Below, piece by piece: positions 39,493-49,267 of a stretch of 64,000 bases of DNA. A program made the position numbers and the translations under genes. The stretch is from positions 1 to 64,000 of the forward strand of contig NZ_CAMHZQ010000005.1 in assembly GCF_946190275.1 (NCBI RefSeq), in the 5' to 3' direction. The notes beneath the pieces were generated by a model. The model made no database searches. It had not been told where the DNA came from and saw only the letters and a program-made list of their open reading frames with translations. This DNA comes from Streptococcus mitis (GTDB taxonomy: Bacteria > Bacillota > Bacilli > Lactobacillales > Streptococcaceae). Each line of letters opens with the position of its first letter. The stretch's first letter is position 1.

Positions 39493-40380
39493 ATGACAAA
39501 ATTATATGGAAGCTTGGAAGCTGGCGGTACAAAGTTTGTCTGTGCTGTCGGTGATGAAAACTTTAACGTTGTGGAAAAAACACAATTTCCAACAACAACT
39601 CCAATCGAAACAATCGATAAAACCATCGAGTTCTTCTCAAAATTCGATAACCTTGCTGGTCTTGCAGTTGGTTCATTTGGTCCCATTGATATTGACAAAA
39701 ATTCAAAAACCTATGGCTTTATCACAACAACTCCAAAACCTCACTGGGCAAATGTAGACTTGCTTGGTGCCCTTCGTCGCGCCCTAAACGTGCCAATGTA
39801 CTTCACTACAGACGTAAACAGCTCTGCTTATGGTGAAGTGGTTGCCCGTAACAATGCTGGTGGCCGTATCGAAAACTTGGTATACTACACAATCGGTACA
39901 GGTATTGGTGCAGGTGTTATCCAACGTGGTGAGTTTATCGGCGGTGTGGGTCACCCTGAAATGGGTCATTACTATGTGGCTAGACACCCAATGGATATTG
40001 AAAAAGAGTTTAAGGGTGTTTGTCCTTTCCATAAGGGATGTCTGGAAGGCTATGCAGCTGGTCCAAGTTTGGAAGCTCGTACAGGTGTACGTGGGGAAAA
40101 CATTGAACTCAACAACCCTGTTTGGGATGTCCAAGCCTATTACATTGCTCAAGCTGCGGTTAATGCGACAGTGACTTTCCGCCCAGACGTGATTGTCTTT
40201 GGTGGAGGGGTCATGGCTCAACAACACATGTTGGACCGTGTCCGTGAGAAATTCACAGCTCTTCTCAATGGCTACCTACCAGTACCAGATGTGCGTGACT
40301 ACATCGTGACTCCAGCAGTCGCAGGAAATGGTTCTGCTACACTTGGGAACTTTGTTCTTGCAAAAGAAGTTTCAAAATAA
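39493..40380 (+). CDS. scrK: Fructokinase ScrK (ROK family)
   Basis: The 295-residue ROK kinase begins LYGSLEAGGTKFVCAVGD (phosphate-binding). It contains the zinc-binding ROK motif around HPEMGHYYVARH ... CPFHKGCLEGYAAGPS. It phosphorylates the fructose released by ScrB. It has its own promoter. Confidence 0.95.
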   Translation: MTKLYGSLEAGGTKFVCAVGDENFNVVEKTQFPTTTPIETIDKTIEFFSKFDNLAGLAVGSFGPIDIDKNSKTYGFITTTPKPHWANVDLLGALRRALNVPMYFTTDVNSSAYGEVVARNNAGGRIENLVYYTIGTGIGAGVIQRGEFIGGVGHPEMGHYYVARHPMDIEKEFKGVCPFHKGCLEGYAAGPSLEARTGVRGENIELNNPVWDVQAYYIAQAAVNATVTFRPDVIVFGGGVMAQQHMLDRVREKFTALLNGYLPVPDVRDYIVTPAVAGNGSATLGNFVLAKEVSK

Positions 40381-40385
40381 AGCAC

Positions 40386-40417
40386 AAAATCCGCTTGGGA
40401 AACCAAACGGATTTTTT
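40386..40417 (+). terminator. scrK / dedA bidirectional terminator
   Basis: AAATCCG-c-TTGG pairs with CCAA-a-CGGATTT, then T's, between convergent genes. Confidence 0.75.
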
Positions 40418-40423
40418 TATATG

Positions 40424-41041
40424 TCAAAGCATTTGCCAGAAAAAGTCGATAATGTAGGTCAGACCGTAGGTGTAAACCACGAGGGTAAAGGGCTTGGTCA
40501 GAATGATGATGATCATGTAGCGCTTGAAGCTCATCTTGGTCAGGGCAGCCAGCATACAGAGAAAGTCAGCTGGACTAATGGGCCAAATCATCATAAAGAT
40601 AAAGAAACGGTCAAAACGATTGCCCTTATCCAACCATCCGATATACTTGTCATAGGTGCGTTTGCTGACGACAGACTGGACAAAGGCAGCGCCGTAGAGG
40701 CGCACAAGATAAAAGATAATGGCACAGCCAATCACAATACCGATATAGTTGTAGATCGTACCGATGATGTGCCCGTAAATAAAGACGCCAGCCACTGAGG
40801 TTAAGGCCCCAGGAATGATAGGGACGACCGTCTGTAAAATCTGTAAAAAGATAAAGAGCGGTGGCCCCCAGATGCCTGCCTGCTGGATAAAGGCAGAGAG
40901 GGTTTCCTTAGACTGTAAAATCCCGGCCTGATAAGCCCAAATACAGAAAATCAAACTTCCAACGCCACCGACAATCGATGAGATATTTATAACTTGCTGC
41001 AAAAGGGGAGAAACAGCTTTCATTTGTTTATCCTGTGACAT
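40424..41041 (-). CDS. TVP38/TMEM64 (DedA-like, VTT domain) membrane protein
   Basis: The 205-residue product has about five membrane segments. It carries the VTT-domain stretch VPIIPGALTSVAGVFIYGHIIGTIYNYIG and a later MIWPISPADFLCMLAALTKMSF. Related proteins act as lipid flippases or scramblases; here the role is open. It is divergent from hsdR. Confidence 0.87.
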   Translation of the reverse strand: MSQDKQMKAVSPLLQQVINISSIVGGVGSLIFCIWAYQAGILQSKETLSAFIQQAGIWGPPLFIFLQILQTVVPIIPGALTSVAGVFIYGHIIGTIYNYIGIVIGCAIIFYLVRLYGAAFVQSVVSKRTYDKYIGWLDKGNRFDRFFIFMMIWPISPADFLCMLAALTKMSFKRYMIIIILTKPFTLVVYTYGLTYIIDFFWQML

Positions 41042-41147
41042 GTAAACTCCTCATAGATAGTATAACTCTACTATACCATATTTTGGAGGAGAAAGGGGGA
41101 ATGAGTCTTTTTGCTATGGGAAGAGTGATGGATTTTGAGCCTAAACA

Positions 41148-41156
41148 TGCTATAAT
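41148..41156 (+). promoter_or_regulatory. hsdR promoter (extended -10)
   Basis: TGC-TATAAT lies 33 bp before the hsdR start; a GGAGAG ribosome site follows. Confidence 0.6.
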
Positions 41157-41188
41157 AAAGGGAGCAGACAAGTAGCAAAGGAGAGAGT

Positions 41189-44179
41189 ATGATACAGGTA
41201 AAACCAGAACTGGAGATAGAAAAACAACTGATCAACCAACTGGTGACTGGGGAAAGTCAATGGACTTACAGAGATGACCTTAAAACAGAAGAGCAATTAT
41301 GGGAAAACTTCTTTGAAAAGCTAGCCCAGAACAATGTGGCTCTATTGGCAGATCATCCCCTGACAGAACAGGAAAAACGCCAGATAAAGAATCAACTGAA
41401 CTTTGTTAGCTACTATGATGCGGCCAAGTGGTTGGTCGGCGAAAATGGCATTGCCAAGGTTGAGGTTCAAAGAGAAGATGCTAGTTTAGGGACTATCCGT
41501 TTATCCGTCATCTGGCGAGACAATATCGCAGCTGGTAAGTCTAGTTATGAGGTTGTCAACCAAGTCGAGAGAGATAAGATAAATCCTCAGGATCAAGACC
41601 GCAGGCTAGATGTGACCCTCTTGATCAATGGCCTTCCAATGATTCAGATCGAGCTTAAAAGTCCCAGAGTTGCTTTTCTAGATGCCTTTCATCAAATCAA
41701 GAAGTATGATAGAGAAGGAAAGTTCCGTGGCATTTACTCTAGCTTACAGATGTTTGTTGTGACCAATAAGGTAGATACACGCTATATCGCTGCGGCTAGG
41801 GAAAATAAACTCAACAAGCAATTTCTAACCAAGTGGGTGGATAAAGACAACCAACCCATAACGAGCTTGACCAGCTTTGCCCACGAAGTTCTTTCCATCC
41901 CTCGTGCCCACCAGATGGTTATGCAGTATTCTGTCCTTGATGATAGCAAGAAGGCTCTTATCCTCCTGCGTCCCTACCAGATCCATGCAATCGAAGCAGT
42001 GCAAGAAGCCTCTCGCCAGCAAGCATCAGGCTATGTTTGGCATACGACAGGTTCAGGTAAGACCCTGACTTCTTATAAGGTAGCTCGGAATCTCCTCCAG
42101 ATTCCATCCATCCAAAAGACGATTTTTGTCGTTGATCGTAGAGACTTGGACCAACAGACTACTTCGTCCTTTCTCTCCTATGCGACCAATGATGTCATTG
42201 ATATTGATGAGACGGATAATACCCATGATTTGGTCAAGCGACTAGGAAGCAATGATAAGCGTGTGGTGGTAACGACCATCCAGAAAATCACCACCATGAT
42301 GCGCAAGTTTGAACAAGGACTTTACCAGCGTGATGCTGATAAAATCAGGGGCTTTCGAGTGGCCTTTGTCGTGGATGAATGCCACCGTGCCGTGACGCCA
42401 CAAACACAAAAAGACATTAAGGTCTTTTTCCCACAGTCTCTCTGGTATGGTTTTACAGGCACACCTATCTTTAAGGAAAATAAACGCCAACAGTACGGTG
42501 ACCTAGCTCAGACCACCCAGCAACAGTACGGTGACCGTCTTCATGAGTATACAGTCAAGGAAGCCATCCATGATGGAGCAGTTTTAGGCTTTAAGGTGGA
42601 TTATCGCAATACCCTCATCACGGATAAATCCGAAAATGACATACCAGATACTGTCTACGAGGATGAGGAGCATATGCTGGAAGTCTTGGATGCCATTATC
42701 AATAAATCCCGTCAACAGCTAGGCTTCCAAAAAGGAGTGGGTAAGACCTATAATGCTATCCTGACCGTCAAGTCAATTCCTCAAGCCCAGGCCTACTATG
42801 ACTTGCTCAAACGAGTCAAGGCTGGGGAGACGAGAGTCAAGGTATCGGAGAGGGTCAAGCAGGTCCTTCCTGATTTTCCAAAGATGACCATCACCTACTC
42901 GGTCACTGAAAATGAAGAAGAGTCAAGAGCTAATCAAGACCACATGAAGCAGGTTTTAGAAGACTATAACCAAGAGTTTGATACCCACTTTACTATGGCG
43001 GATCTTCGTGGCTTTAATACGGATGTCAATAACCGTCTAGCTCGAAAGCAGGACAAATACCTCTATCGCAAGGAGCAGTTGGACTTAGTCATCGTAGTCA
43101 ATCGTCTCCTAACGGGATTTGATGCCCCTTGTCTGTCAACTCTTTTTATCGACCGCAAGCCTATGCAACCGCAGGACTTGATTCAGGCTTTTAGCCGAAC
43201 TAACCGTATTTTTGATAGCAGTAAGACCTATGGTCATATCATCACCTTCCAAAAGCCCCTAGCCTTTAAGGAAGCAGTAGATAATGCCCTCAAGCTCTAC
43301 TCAAATGGTGGTGAAAACGAGGTTCTAGCTCCAAGCTGGGAAGAGGAAAAGAGAAACTTCTTGAGGAGTTGCAGTGATTTCAAAAATCTTGCTACTGATG
43401 ACTATGTGAATGGTCTAGATTTCGAGCAAGTCTCTACGCCTGAGTTGAGGAAACTAGCTAAAACCTATCAAGCCTTTGATAAATACCTAGCCTCTATCCG
43501 AGTGTATAAAGAGTATGATGAGGAAGAAGTTTACAGTCAGACAGAACTTGATGGAGAAAAGTTGGAAAGGTATCTGGGCCTTTATCGAAATGTCCTTGCA
43601 GAATTAAAAAGCCGAGTAGAGGATGATGACGATGGAGAGCCACTTGATATCCACTATGAACTGGAGTCTATCCAAGTAGACGAAATCAACTATGCCTATA
43701 TCCTAACCTTGATTCAAAGCCTAATTGAACAAGGTCAAAGTCAAGAAAAGAACTTAAACGCTCAAGATAGGGAAGTCGTGGATAACTATATTCAGAGTCT
43801 TGAGAAGACCAATCCCAATCTTGCCCAGATCATCACTGAACTTTGGAGAGAGGTACAAGAACATCCGGAAAGCTATCGTGGTCAGTCTATCGCAAATATC
43901 TTGGATCAGATGATCGAGGCGGTCATCCAGCAACACATCCAAGTCTTTAGCAAACGCTGGTATGTCGGTGAGGATGAGCTCCGTTACTATGTCGAACACT
44001 ACCGTAAGGGTGCTAAAAAACAACTAGGAGAAAGCCAGCTGACCAAGAGCCAGCGCTATCAGGACTATAAGCTAGAGGTGGCAGATGCCCTCAATCCTCT
44101 CCTCTATAAAAAACAAATCAAGGAAGCCTATACCCAGCTAGTAGAGGAAGTCATTGAGCCATTGAGGGTTGGGAGGTAA
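41189..44179 (+). CDS. hsdR: Type I restriction enzyme, R subunit
   Basis: The 996-residue product has an N-terminal PD-(D/E)xK nuclease (Asp141, then Glu155-Leu-Lys157 in QIELKS). A superfamily 2 translocase follows (TGSGKT near residue 288, VDECH near 395, FTGTPIF, and the motif VI region QAFSRTNRI). It would translocate and cut DNA not modified by HsdM/HsdS. hsdS and hsdM are 4-7 kb downstream, split from it by accessory genes. The frame is intact. Confidence 0.95.
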   Translation: MIQVKPELEIEKQLINQLVTGESQWTYRDDLKTEEQLWENFFEKLAQNNVALLADHPLTEQEKRQIKNQLNFVSYYDAAKWLVGENGIAKVEVQREDASLGTIRLSVIWRDNIAAGKSSYEVVNQVERDKINPQDQDRRLDVTLLINGLPMIQIELKSPRVAFLDAFHQIKKYDREGKFRGIYSSLQMFVVTNKVDTRYIAAARENKLNKQFLTKWVDKDNQPITSLTSFAHEVLSIPRAHQMVMQYSVLDDSKKALILLRPYQIHAIEAVQEASRQQASGYVWHTTGSGKTLTSYKVARNLLQIPSIQKTIFVVDRRDLDQQTTSSFLSYATNDVIDIDETDNTHDLVKRLGSNDKRVVVTTIQKITTMMRKFEQGLYQRDADKIRGFRVAFVVDECHRAVTPQTQKDIKVFFPQSLWYGFTGTPIFKENKRQQYGDLAQTTQQQYGDRLHEYTVKEAIHDGAVLGFKVDYRNTLITDKSENDIPDTVYEDEEHMLEVLDAIINKSRQQLGFQKGVGKTYNAILTVKSIPQAQAYYDLLKRVKAGETRVKVSERVKQVLPDFPKMTITYSVTENEEESRANQDHMKQVLEDYNQEFDTHFTMADLRGFNTDVNNRLARKQDKYLYRKEQLDLVIVVNRLLTGFDAPCLSTLFIDRKPMQPQDLIQAFSRTNRIFDSSKTYGHIITFQKPLAFKEAVDNALKLYSNGGENEVLAPSWEEEKRNFLRSCSDFKNLATDDYVNGLDFEQVSTPELRKLAKTYQAFDKYLASIRVYKEYDEEEVYSQTELDGEKLERYLGLYRNVLAELKSRVEDDDDGEPLDIHYELESIQVDEINYAYILTLIQSLIEQGQSQEKNLNAQDREVVDNYIQSLEKTNPNLAQIITELWREVQEHPESYRGQSIANILDQMIEAVIQQHIQVFSKRWYVGEDELRYYVEHYRKGAKKQLGESQLTKSQRYQDYKLEVADALNPLLYKKQIKEAYTQLVEEVIEPLRVGR

Positions 44180-44182
44180 GTC

Positions 44183-44363
44183 TTCGAGACTTAGAATAGA
44201 TCTGTTTCCTAAAGTTTACATGTATTCTAGCTTTAGAACAATCCTTATTCCATAAATACACAAGTATTCTACGTTTCGAATAGCTTATCTGAGAAAGTTT
44301 TGAGGTCTTCGAACTTTCGAATAGTCGCCTTTCCTAAAGTTTAGATGTATTCTAAAGCTAGAA
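44183..44363. repeat. 42-bp degenerate tandem repeat with five palindromes
   Basis: Palindromic 14-mers of the form TTC(G/T)A...GAA start at 44183, 44225, 44267, 44308 and 44350. These are TTCGAGACTTAGAA, TTCTAGCTTTAGAA, TTCTACGTTTCGAA, TTCGAACTTTCGAA and TTCTAAAGCTAGAA. The spacings are 42, 42, 41 and 42 bp. The segments between them also share TTTCCTAAAGTTTA-type sequence. The array starts three bases after the hsdR stop codon. No reading frame is supported. Confidence 0.85.
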
Positions 44364-44392
44364 AGGTTAAAATCTAAAAATAGTAAGAGTCT

Positions 44393-44437
44393 CTATCTGA
44401 TGGACGGAATGTGTTTCCAGTCAGATAGGGATTTTTT
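44393..44437 (+). terminator. hsdR terminator
   Basis: CTATCTGA (44393-44400) pairs with TCAGATAG (44421-44428), with inner GGAA/TTCC pairing, then TTTTTT, which runs into the BOX element. Confidence 0.75.
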
Positions 44438-44438
44438 A

Positions 44439-44543
44439 ATACTCTTCGAAAATCCAATTCAAACTACGTCAGCGTCGCCTTGCTGTACTCAAGTACAACC
44501 TGCGGCTAGCTTCCTAGTTTGCTCTTTGATTTTCATTGAGTAT
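44439..44543. repeat. BOX element without boxB
   Basis: It runs ATACTCTTCG ... CATTGAGTAT and contains ACGTCAGCGTCGCCTTGC (boxA) and GGCTAGCTTCCTAGTTTG (boxC). It is inverted relative to the BOX at 6914 and has no 45-bp unit. Confidence 0.9.
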
Positions 44544-44672
44544 TATTTTGAACTGTCTGATTTGTCCTGAAAAGTACCTTTTAGATGGAAATAATGACAG
44601 TTGAGAAGATGAAGGTAAAAATAGTTTGGGAAACTGTTAGAATGAATGTATCAACTTAAAGGAGAAAAATCG

Positions 44673-44888
44673 ATGAAGAAAGTTAGAGATGATGAGGAGA
44701 GTATGCTATCGACACTTCCTTTATGGGGGCTTCTATTTTTAGTCTGTGCATTGTTTCAAGTCTTTGTATTTAAGGATAGACCTTTGATTCAAACTCATAG
44801 GCAAGGAAGCATTGTAAAAACAGATCAAAAACAGGTCTATCTTCCAGAACTAATCCAGTCTTGGTTTGATAGAGAAGATAATAAATGA
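44673..44888 (+). CDS. Small single-pass membrane protein, unknown
   Basis: The 71-residue product has one hydrophobic segment (LPLWGLLFLVCALFQVFVF) and a polar C-terminus. AAAGGAG precedes ATG 44673. The family is not recognised. It lies between hsdR and the DUF6261-like gene, with 25 bp to the latter, so they are probably co-transcribed. Confidence 0.65.
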   Translation: MKKVRDDEESMLSTLPLWGLLFLVCALFQVFVFKDRPLIQTHRQGSIVKTDQKQVYLPELIQSWFDREDNK

Positions 44889-44913
44889 TTCGTTGAATAG
44901 AAAGGATATCATC

Positions 44914-45675
44914 ATGACAAAAACATACGCTATTCGCCCACTTAGTTACAGCAACTTTACCAACCGTGAATTTGAGAGCCTGATGATGGATACTCATCAA
45001 AGTTTGGCCACCTTTTCTAAGGCAAACAAGGATGAAGCTATGTATGCCAAACATTTGGAACCCTTCAAGACCAGGCTGGATGATTTTCAAGCTCAACTTG
45101 CTGCAGTGGAGACGAAAGAGTCTAGTAATCTGACAGAAGTCGATCGCAATCGTGATAGTGCCTTGGTCGGTCTCTTTACCCTCCATAGAGGATTTGCTAA
45201 GATTAAGGATGCTAAGCTCAAAGAAGCTCATGAAACTCTGAAACCAGTCTTTGCCAAGTACAAGGACATCACTAAGCACAGCAATGATGTAGAAACGGCA
45301 GAGATTAAGAGCCTGCTCAAAACGCTTAGTGAGACACCCTATCATGAGGCAGTTACCAGCCTAGGACTGACACCTATGCTGACGGCTGTGATCAATGCTC
45401 AAGAGGAATATGATCAAGTGGAGAGTAAGGCGCGTGCTTCTAAGTCTGCCAAGGAAGTTGGCAAGACTAGACAACTCCGTACCGAACTTTCAACCAGCTA
45501 CGACCTCTTTATGCACTATACCGCAGCCAGTGCAGAAGCCTATCCTGAAAAGGAACATTTGACTCAACTCCTCAAGGAACTCAATAGCATCCGAGATAGC
45601 AAACGCCGTCTCATTACTAGTAGCAAGAAAGATAAAAAGACCAAACCAGCAGAACCAGCCCAAGCAGCAGGATAA
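44914..45675 (+). CDS. DUF6261-like helical protein
   Basis: The 253-residue product is predicted to be mostly helical and is rich in Lys, Ala and Glu. It begins TYAIRPLSYSNFTNREFESL, which I associate with DUF6261, and ends in a Lys/Pro/Ala tail. There are no catalytic motifs. Position inside the restriction-modification locus suggests an accessory role, but that is inference. I chose ATG 44914 (AAAGGA upstream). Confidence 0.7.
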   Translation: MTKTYAIRPLSYSNFTNREFESLMMDTHQSLATFSKANKDEAMYAKHLEPFKTRLDDFQAQLAAVETKESSNLTEVDRNRDSALVGLFTLHRGFAKIKDAKLKEAHETLKPVFAKYKDITKHSNDVETAEIKSLLKTLSETPYHEAVTSLGLTPMLTAVINAQEEYDQVESKARASKSAKEVGKTRQLRTELSTSYDLFMHYTAASAEAYPEKEHLTQLLKELNSIRDSKRRLITSSKKDKKTKPAEPAQAAG

Positions 45676-45681
45676 AGACAA

Positions 45682-45715
45682 CCCCTTAGAAGTGGATTTC
45701 TAAGGGGGATTTTTA
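45682..45715 (+). terminator. Terminator after the DUF6261-like gene
   Basis: CCCCTTAGAA pairs with TTTCTAAGGGG, followed by TTTTT. Confidence 0.8.
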
Positions 45716-45723
45716 TAGTTTCG

Positions 45724-45732
45724 TGGTATAAT
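45724..45732 (+). promoter_or_regulatory. Promoter of the nuclease module (extended -10)
   Basis: TGG-TATAAT lies 28 bp before the nuclease gene and just after a terminator, so the module has its own transcription start. Confidence 0.6.
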
Positions 45733-45759
45733 TTTAGTAGAAGATAATGGAGGAATTGA

Positions 45760-46422
45760 ATGTCAGATAATTTCCCTAGTGAATCAATTTTTGATGATTT
45801 TTTTAAAGATGATATGCTAAAAGAATTAGGTGTAAATTCAAGAGAAGAATTAAAATATGAGCAAGGTTCTTTTTCCATGGAACATTCAAGTAATAAAAGA
45901 TATTTTTCTAATTTAAATATTAGCTGTCCAAAAAATTTTGAATTGAGGGGTGATTTGCCGATAGGTGGTAATGGTTTAATTACATTAAAAACAATCAGCA
46001 AAGTTAAAGGGAGAGGACCTAAAGGTAAATCTCCATTTCCAAGTTCAGGTTTTGATGCTGGACATATTTTAGGGCGACAATTGTTTAAAGGAACTTGTTT
46101 TAATACTAGTAAAAAGAATAAGATGAATATATATAAGCAAACGAAGTGGTCTAATAGGGGGAATCACTATACAGCAGTTCACGGATATAATCAGACTTAT
46201 TTTGAGAATCTAATAGTCAAAAAGATTGTTAACAATCCGAGTTTAATTGTAAAATACGAGGCAAAGTTAATTTATCATATAGATGAAAATATACCAAGAG
46301 GAATACATTTGAGAACTTTTTGTGAAAAATCCGCTTGTCTTAATGTAAATGTCTTTGTGCCAAATGTTGAGGTAGAAGGACTTATAGATTATAAAAATGA
46401 TAAAAGGATAATTGTAAACTAA
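45760..46422 (+). CDS. His-Me finger (DNA/RNA non-specific) endonuclease-like protein
   Basis: The 220-residue product has the non-specific endonuclease pattern: DAGH with catalytic His102, then NIYKQTKWSNRG (Asn123, Gln127, Asn132; compare NLxxQ...N in the family) and a later QTYFE. No signal peptide is present, so it acts inside the cell or is delivered. It is very AT-rich. It is first of three genes placed before hsdS. Likely a nuclease effector of a defence or toxin module. Confidence 0.75.
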   Translation: MSDNFPSESIFDDFFKDDMLKELGVNSREELKYEQGSFSMEHSSNKRYFSNLNISCPKNFELRGDLPIGGNGLITLKTISKVKGRGPKGKSPFPSSGFDAGHILGRQLFKGTCFNTSKKNKMNIYKQTKWSNRGNHYTAVHGYNQTYFENLIVKKIVNNPSLIVKYEAKLIYHIDENIPRGIHLRTFCEKSACLNVNVFVPNVEVEGLIDYKNDKRIIVN

Positions 46423-46438
46423 TAGGAGGTTGCTAGAA

Positions 46439-47443
46439 ATGAAAATTCAATATTTTAATGTTTTTTTGTGTAGAAATGGTGAGAAGACAAATTATGATTT
46501 GTCCAAATTAATTGATATAATTCGAGTTTCCTCCCCCATGGAAAGAACTGTTAAATTAGGTAGCCAACAAACGATTTTTATGAATGATAGCAGAGAACCT
46601 TTATGCAGTAGAACGAGTGGTTCTTCTTTGGATGGTTTTGAGTATCTCCCAAGTAATAGAACAGTCTGGATTGGAAAGTATCGAAGCGAAAAACCATACG
46701 AAGGAAAAATAGGTGAAGAGGAGATTAGGCAAATTGATGGTGATCTTTTTGAACCAAGTGTTTGTTTGATTATCCCTACCTCATACCTCTTTTTGATGGA
46801 AAGAAAGTTCTTAGGCCCTTCTATTAATCAAATAGGAGAGTATTTATCGAGCTTTATAAAAAGTCTTAATCCTCAAGTAAAGTACTCTATAAAATTTGAA
46901 CCAATTACGAAAGAAAGTTTAAAACCACTTATTGTAGATTCCGAAAGTATTAAAAAAATCACATTTCAAATAAAAAATGAGGGTTTTCAGCTTTCAAATT
47001 TGTTTACTAATATTGAACAAGAAGATAAGTCGCTTTTAGAAAAATTAGTAGAGTATCCAGTCGAGGCTACCGAAGAACTTGGAGGAAATTATACTGAAAT
47101 AGTCTTAAAAAAAGGGCGAATAAAAGGTGATATGAGAATTCAAAAAATATATGAAATCTTAAATTTTTTAAATATTGATGATAAAAATCTTATATCGGCT
47201 AAAGTTGAATTTAAAAATCCTAATTCTGGAAACCTTGAGAAAATTGATTTAAAAACGGATGGTTTTTATATTCTTGAACAAAACTCCTTAAAAACAGACG
47301 ATTTTCAAAGACTATCTACTTTAATGACTGAACATTATTATGACTTATGTGACAGAGATAAAGATGATCATTATTTGTCACACGGAAATCTTTTATCTGT
47401 TGATGAGACTGAATTTGAAATCAAAATTATGGATAATATATAA
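46439..47443 (+). CDS. Unrecognised protein of the nuclease module
   Basis: The 334-residue soluble product matches no family I can name with confidence; it slightly recalls DUF6731-type proteins. Visible features are an N-terminal strand-rich start (KIQYFNVFLCRNG), a WIGKYRSEKPYEGKIGEEEIRQID stretch and an acidic C-terminus. ATG 46439 has AGGAGG nine bases upstream. It is AT-rich and begins 16 bp after the nuclease gene. It could be the sensor of the module. Confidence 0.6.
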   Translation: MKIQYFNVFLCRNGEKTNYDLSKLIDIIRVSSPMERTVKLGSQQTIFMNDSREPLCSRTSGSSLDGFEYLPSNRTVWIGKYRSEKPYEGKIGEEEIRQIDGDLFEPSVCLIIPTSYLFLMERKFLGPSINQIGEYLSSFIKSLNPQVKYSIKFEPITKESLKPLIVDSESIKKITFQIKNEGFQLSNLFTNIEQEDKSLLEKLVEYPVEATEELGGNYTEIVLKKGRIKGDMRIQKIYEILNFLNIDDKNLISAKVEFKNPNSGNLEKIDLKTDGFYILEQNSLKTDDFQRLSTLMTEHYYDLCDRDKDDHYLSHGNLLSVDETEFEIKIMDNI

Positions 47444-47466
47444 TTTGAAGAAAAGGAGATGACGAT

Positions 47467-48009
47467 GTGTTAAGAATTATCGATAAGCATTTTTGGATTA
47501 TATATAGTGCTATAATAATAGTGATAATCATTTCATCTCTTGGATTAGGTAGTGTAGAAAAAATATACTGTTGGTTTTTTGATATTGTTTATAAGGATAA
47601 TACAAATTTAGTGACAATATCCACAGTTTTTATAGGGATTTACTTTTCACTTTATAGTACACTGACAACATCTAATTCTAGTTCTTTTGTCTCTAAACTA
47701 TCTTTTAAAGAGATAAAAAAACTAGCTGCTATGGTAAATATAGGTTTTTTATCAAGTTTTATAATTGTTTTAACCTCATTTGTTAATGTAATATTTTATT
47801 CATTATTTAATGTCTTTTATATCGTGTTTTTATTTACAGTTTGTTTCTTTCTCTGGGGTTCAGCTATTCAAGTGGCTTTATATTATACCTTTCTTTTTAG
47901 AAACGATATAAATAATAAGTATAATAGTATTCAAAAAGAAGAAAGAAACGAGGTATTGGATAATGAATTGCGTAAAAAGTTAAAACAATTTTTAGACAGA
48001 GAGTTATAA
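47467..48009 (+). CDS. Four-helix membrane protein of the nuclease module
   Basis: The 180-residue product has about four membrane helices (for example FWIIYSAIIIVIIISSLGLG and FLSSFIIVLTSFVNVIFYSLF) and a charged, probably cytosolic C-terminal helix. The start is GTG 47467 with AAGGAG eight bases upstream; nearby ATGs run into stops. Membrane proteins of this size are common effectors in anti-phage operons, but no family is recognised. Confidence 0.6.
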   Translation: MLRIIDKHFWIIYSAIIIVIIISSLGLGSVEKIYCWFFDIVYKDNTNLVTISTVFIGIYFSLYSTLTTSNSSSFVSKLSFKEIKKLAAMVNIGFLSSFIIVLTSFVNVIFYSLFNVFYIVFLFTVCFFLWGSAIQVALYYTFLFRNDINNKYNSIQKEERNEVLDNELRKKLKQFLDREL

Positions 48010-48024
48010 GAGTTGGGGAGAAAA

Positions 48025-49257
48025 ATGAAGCCTAAAATCAGTTTTAGTGAAGAACAGAAAGATTGGATTAAAAGACCTTTGTTATCTAATATAGAAAAAA
48101 TTTTAGATTACAGGGGTAGAACACCTAAAAAATTAGGTTTAAGTTGGAGTGATACAGGTTATCTAGCTTTATCGGCATTAAATGTAAAAAATGGCTATAT
48201 TGATTTCAATGTTGATGCTAATTATGGAAATCAAGACTTGTATGAGCGATGGATGGGGAATAATAATCTTCATAAAGGACAGGTTGTTTTTACTACTGAA
48301 GCACCAATGGGAAATGTAGCTCAGATTCCTAATGACGATTTGTATATCCTAAGTCAACGTACTATAGCATTTGAAGTTAAACATGATTTAATTAGAGAAG
48401 ATTTTTTAGCAACTTTATTGCGTAGTCCAAAAATATTTAACGAGTTAACTTCTTTATCTAGTGGAGGAACTGCAAAAGGAGTTAGTCAAAAATCCTTATC
48501 AAATCTAAAGATTTGTTTGCCTACATCGTTAGAAGAACAAGCTGCAATCGGATCTCTTTTCCGCGCTCTAGACAACCTAATAACAGGCTACAAAGACAAT
48601 CTCGCCAACTACCAATCCCTCAAGGAAACCATGCTTTCCAAGATGTTCCCCAAAGCTGAACAAACAGTCCCTGAGATCCGTTTGGATGGATTTGAGGGCG
48701 AGTGGGAAGTAGTTAACTTAGGAACATTGATTGACAATTATGACGAGATAATATCAGGTGAGTCAGGTTTTCCTATTGCAACATCTTCTAGAAAAGGTCT
48801 TTATTTACAGAATGATTATTTTGAAGGTGGGAGGACTGGAATAGATTTGACACTTGATTTTCATAGAGTTCCAATGGGATATGTCACTTATCGTCATATG
48901 TCAGATGATTCTATTTTTAAGTTTAATAAGAATAATTTTGAAACTGATGTTCTGGTTTCTAAAGAATATCCTGTTTTTATTAGTAATGGTAGATCCGATA
49001 TCGATTTTCTACTTTATCATTTGAATAACTCTAGGTTGTTTTTAAGATTTTCAACTATGCAAAAATTGGGTGGTACACGTGTTCGGTTGTACTATAAAAA
49101 TCTTATTACCTATAAGCTTGCAGTACCGACAGTAAAAGAACAACAAGCCATCGGTGCCTATTTCTCAAACCTAGATAACCTCATCAACTCTTATCAAGAA
49201 AAAATTTCTCAGTTAGAAACACTGAAAAAGAAACTCTTGCAGGATATGTTTATATAG
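48025..49257 (+). CDS. hsdS: Type I restriction-modification specificity subunit
   Basis: The 410-residue product has two target-recognition domains, each ending in a conserved helix (FRALDNLITGYKDNL near residue 180 and FSNLDNLINSYQEKI near residue 376). The recognition domains are AT-rich while the central conserved segment has host-like composition, a mosaic typical of recombining hsdS genes. I chose ATG 48025; an upstream TTG lies within the ribosome site. Confidence 0.93.
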   Translation: MKPKISFSEEQKDWIKRPLLSNIEKILDYRGRTPKKLGLSWSDTGYLALSALNVKNGYIDFNVDANYGNQDLYERWMGNNNLHKGQVVFTTEAPMGNVAQIPNDDLYILSQRTIAFEVKHDLIREDFLATLLRSPKIFNELTSLSSGGTAKGVSQKSLSNLKICLPTSLEEQAAIGSLFRALDNLITGYKDNLANYQSLKETMLSKMFPKAEQTVPEIRLDGFEGEWEVVNLGTLIDNYDEIISGESGFPIATSSRKGLYLQNDYFEGGRTGIDLTLDFHRVPMGYVTYRHMSDDSIFKFNKNNFETDVLVSKEYPVFISNGRSDIDFLLYHLNNSRLFLRFSTMQKLGGTRVRLYYKNLITYKLAVPTVKEQQAIGAYFSNLDNLINSYQEKISQLETLKKKLLQDMFI

Positions 49258-49267
49258 GTAAATCAAA

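Noticed and set aside
40328..40798. 156-codon open frame on + across the scrK end and the DedA-like gene
   Set aside because: The sequence is explained by scrK and by the membrane protein on the opposite strand; the translated product is low in complexity and not protein-like.
44183..44363. CRISPR array at the 42-bp repeats
   Set aside because: There is no constant repeat with unique spacers; the whole unit is degenerate and no cas gene is present.
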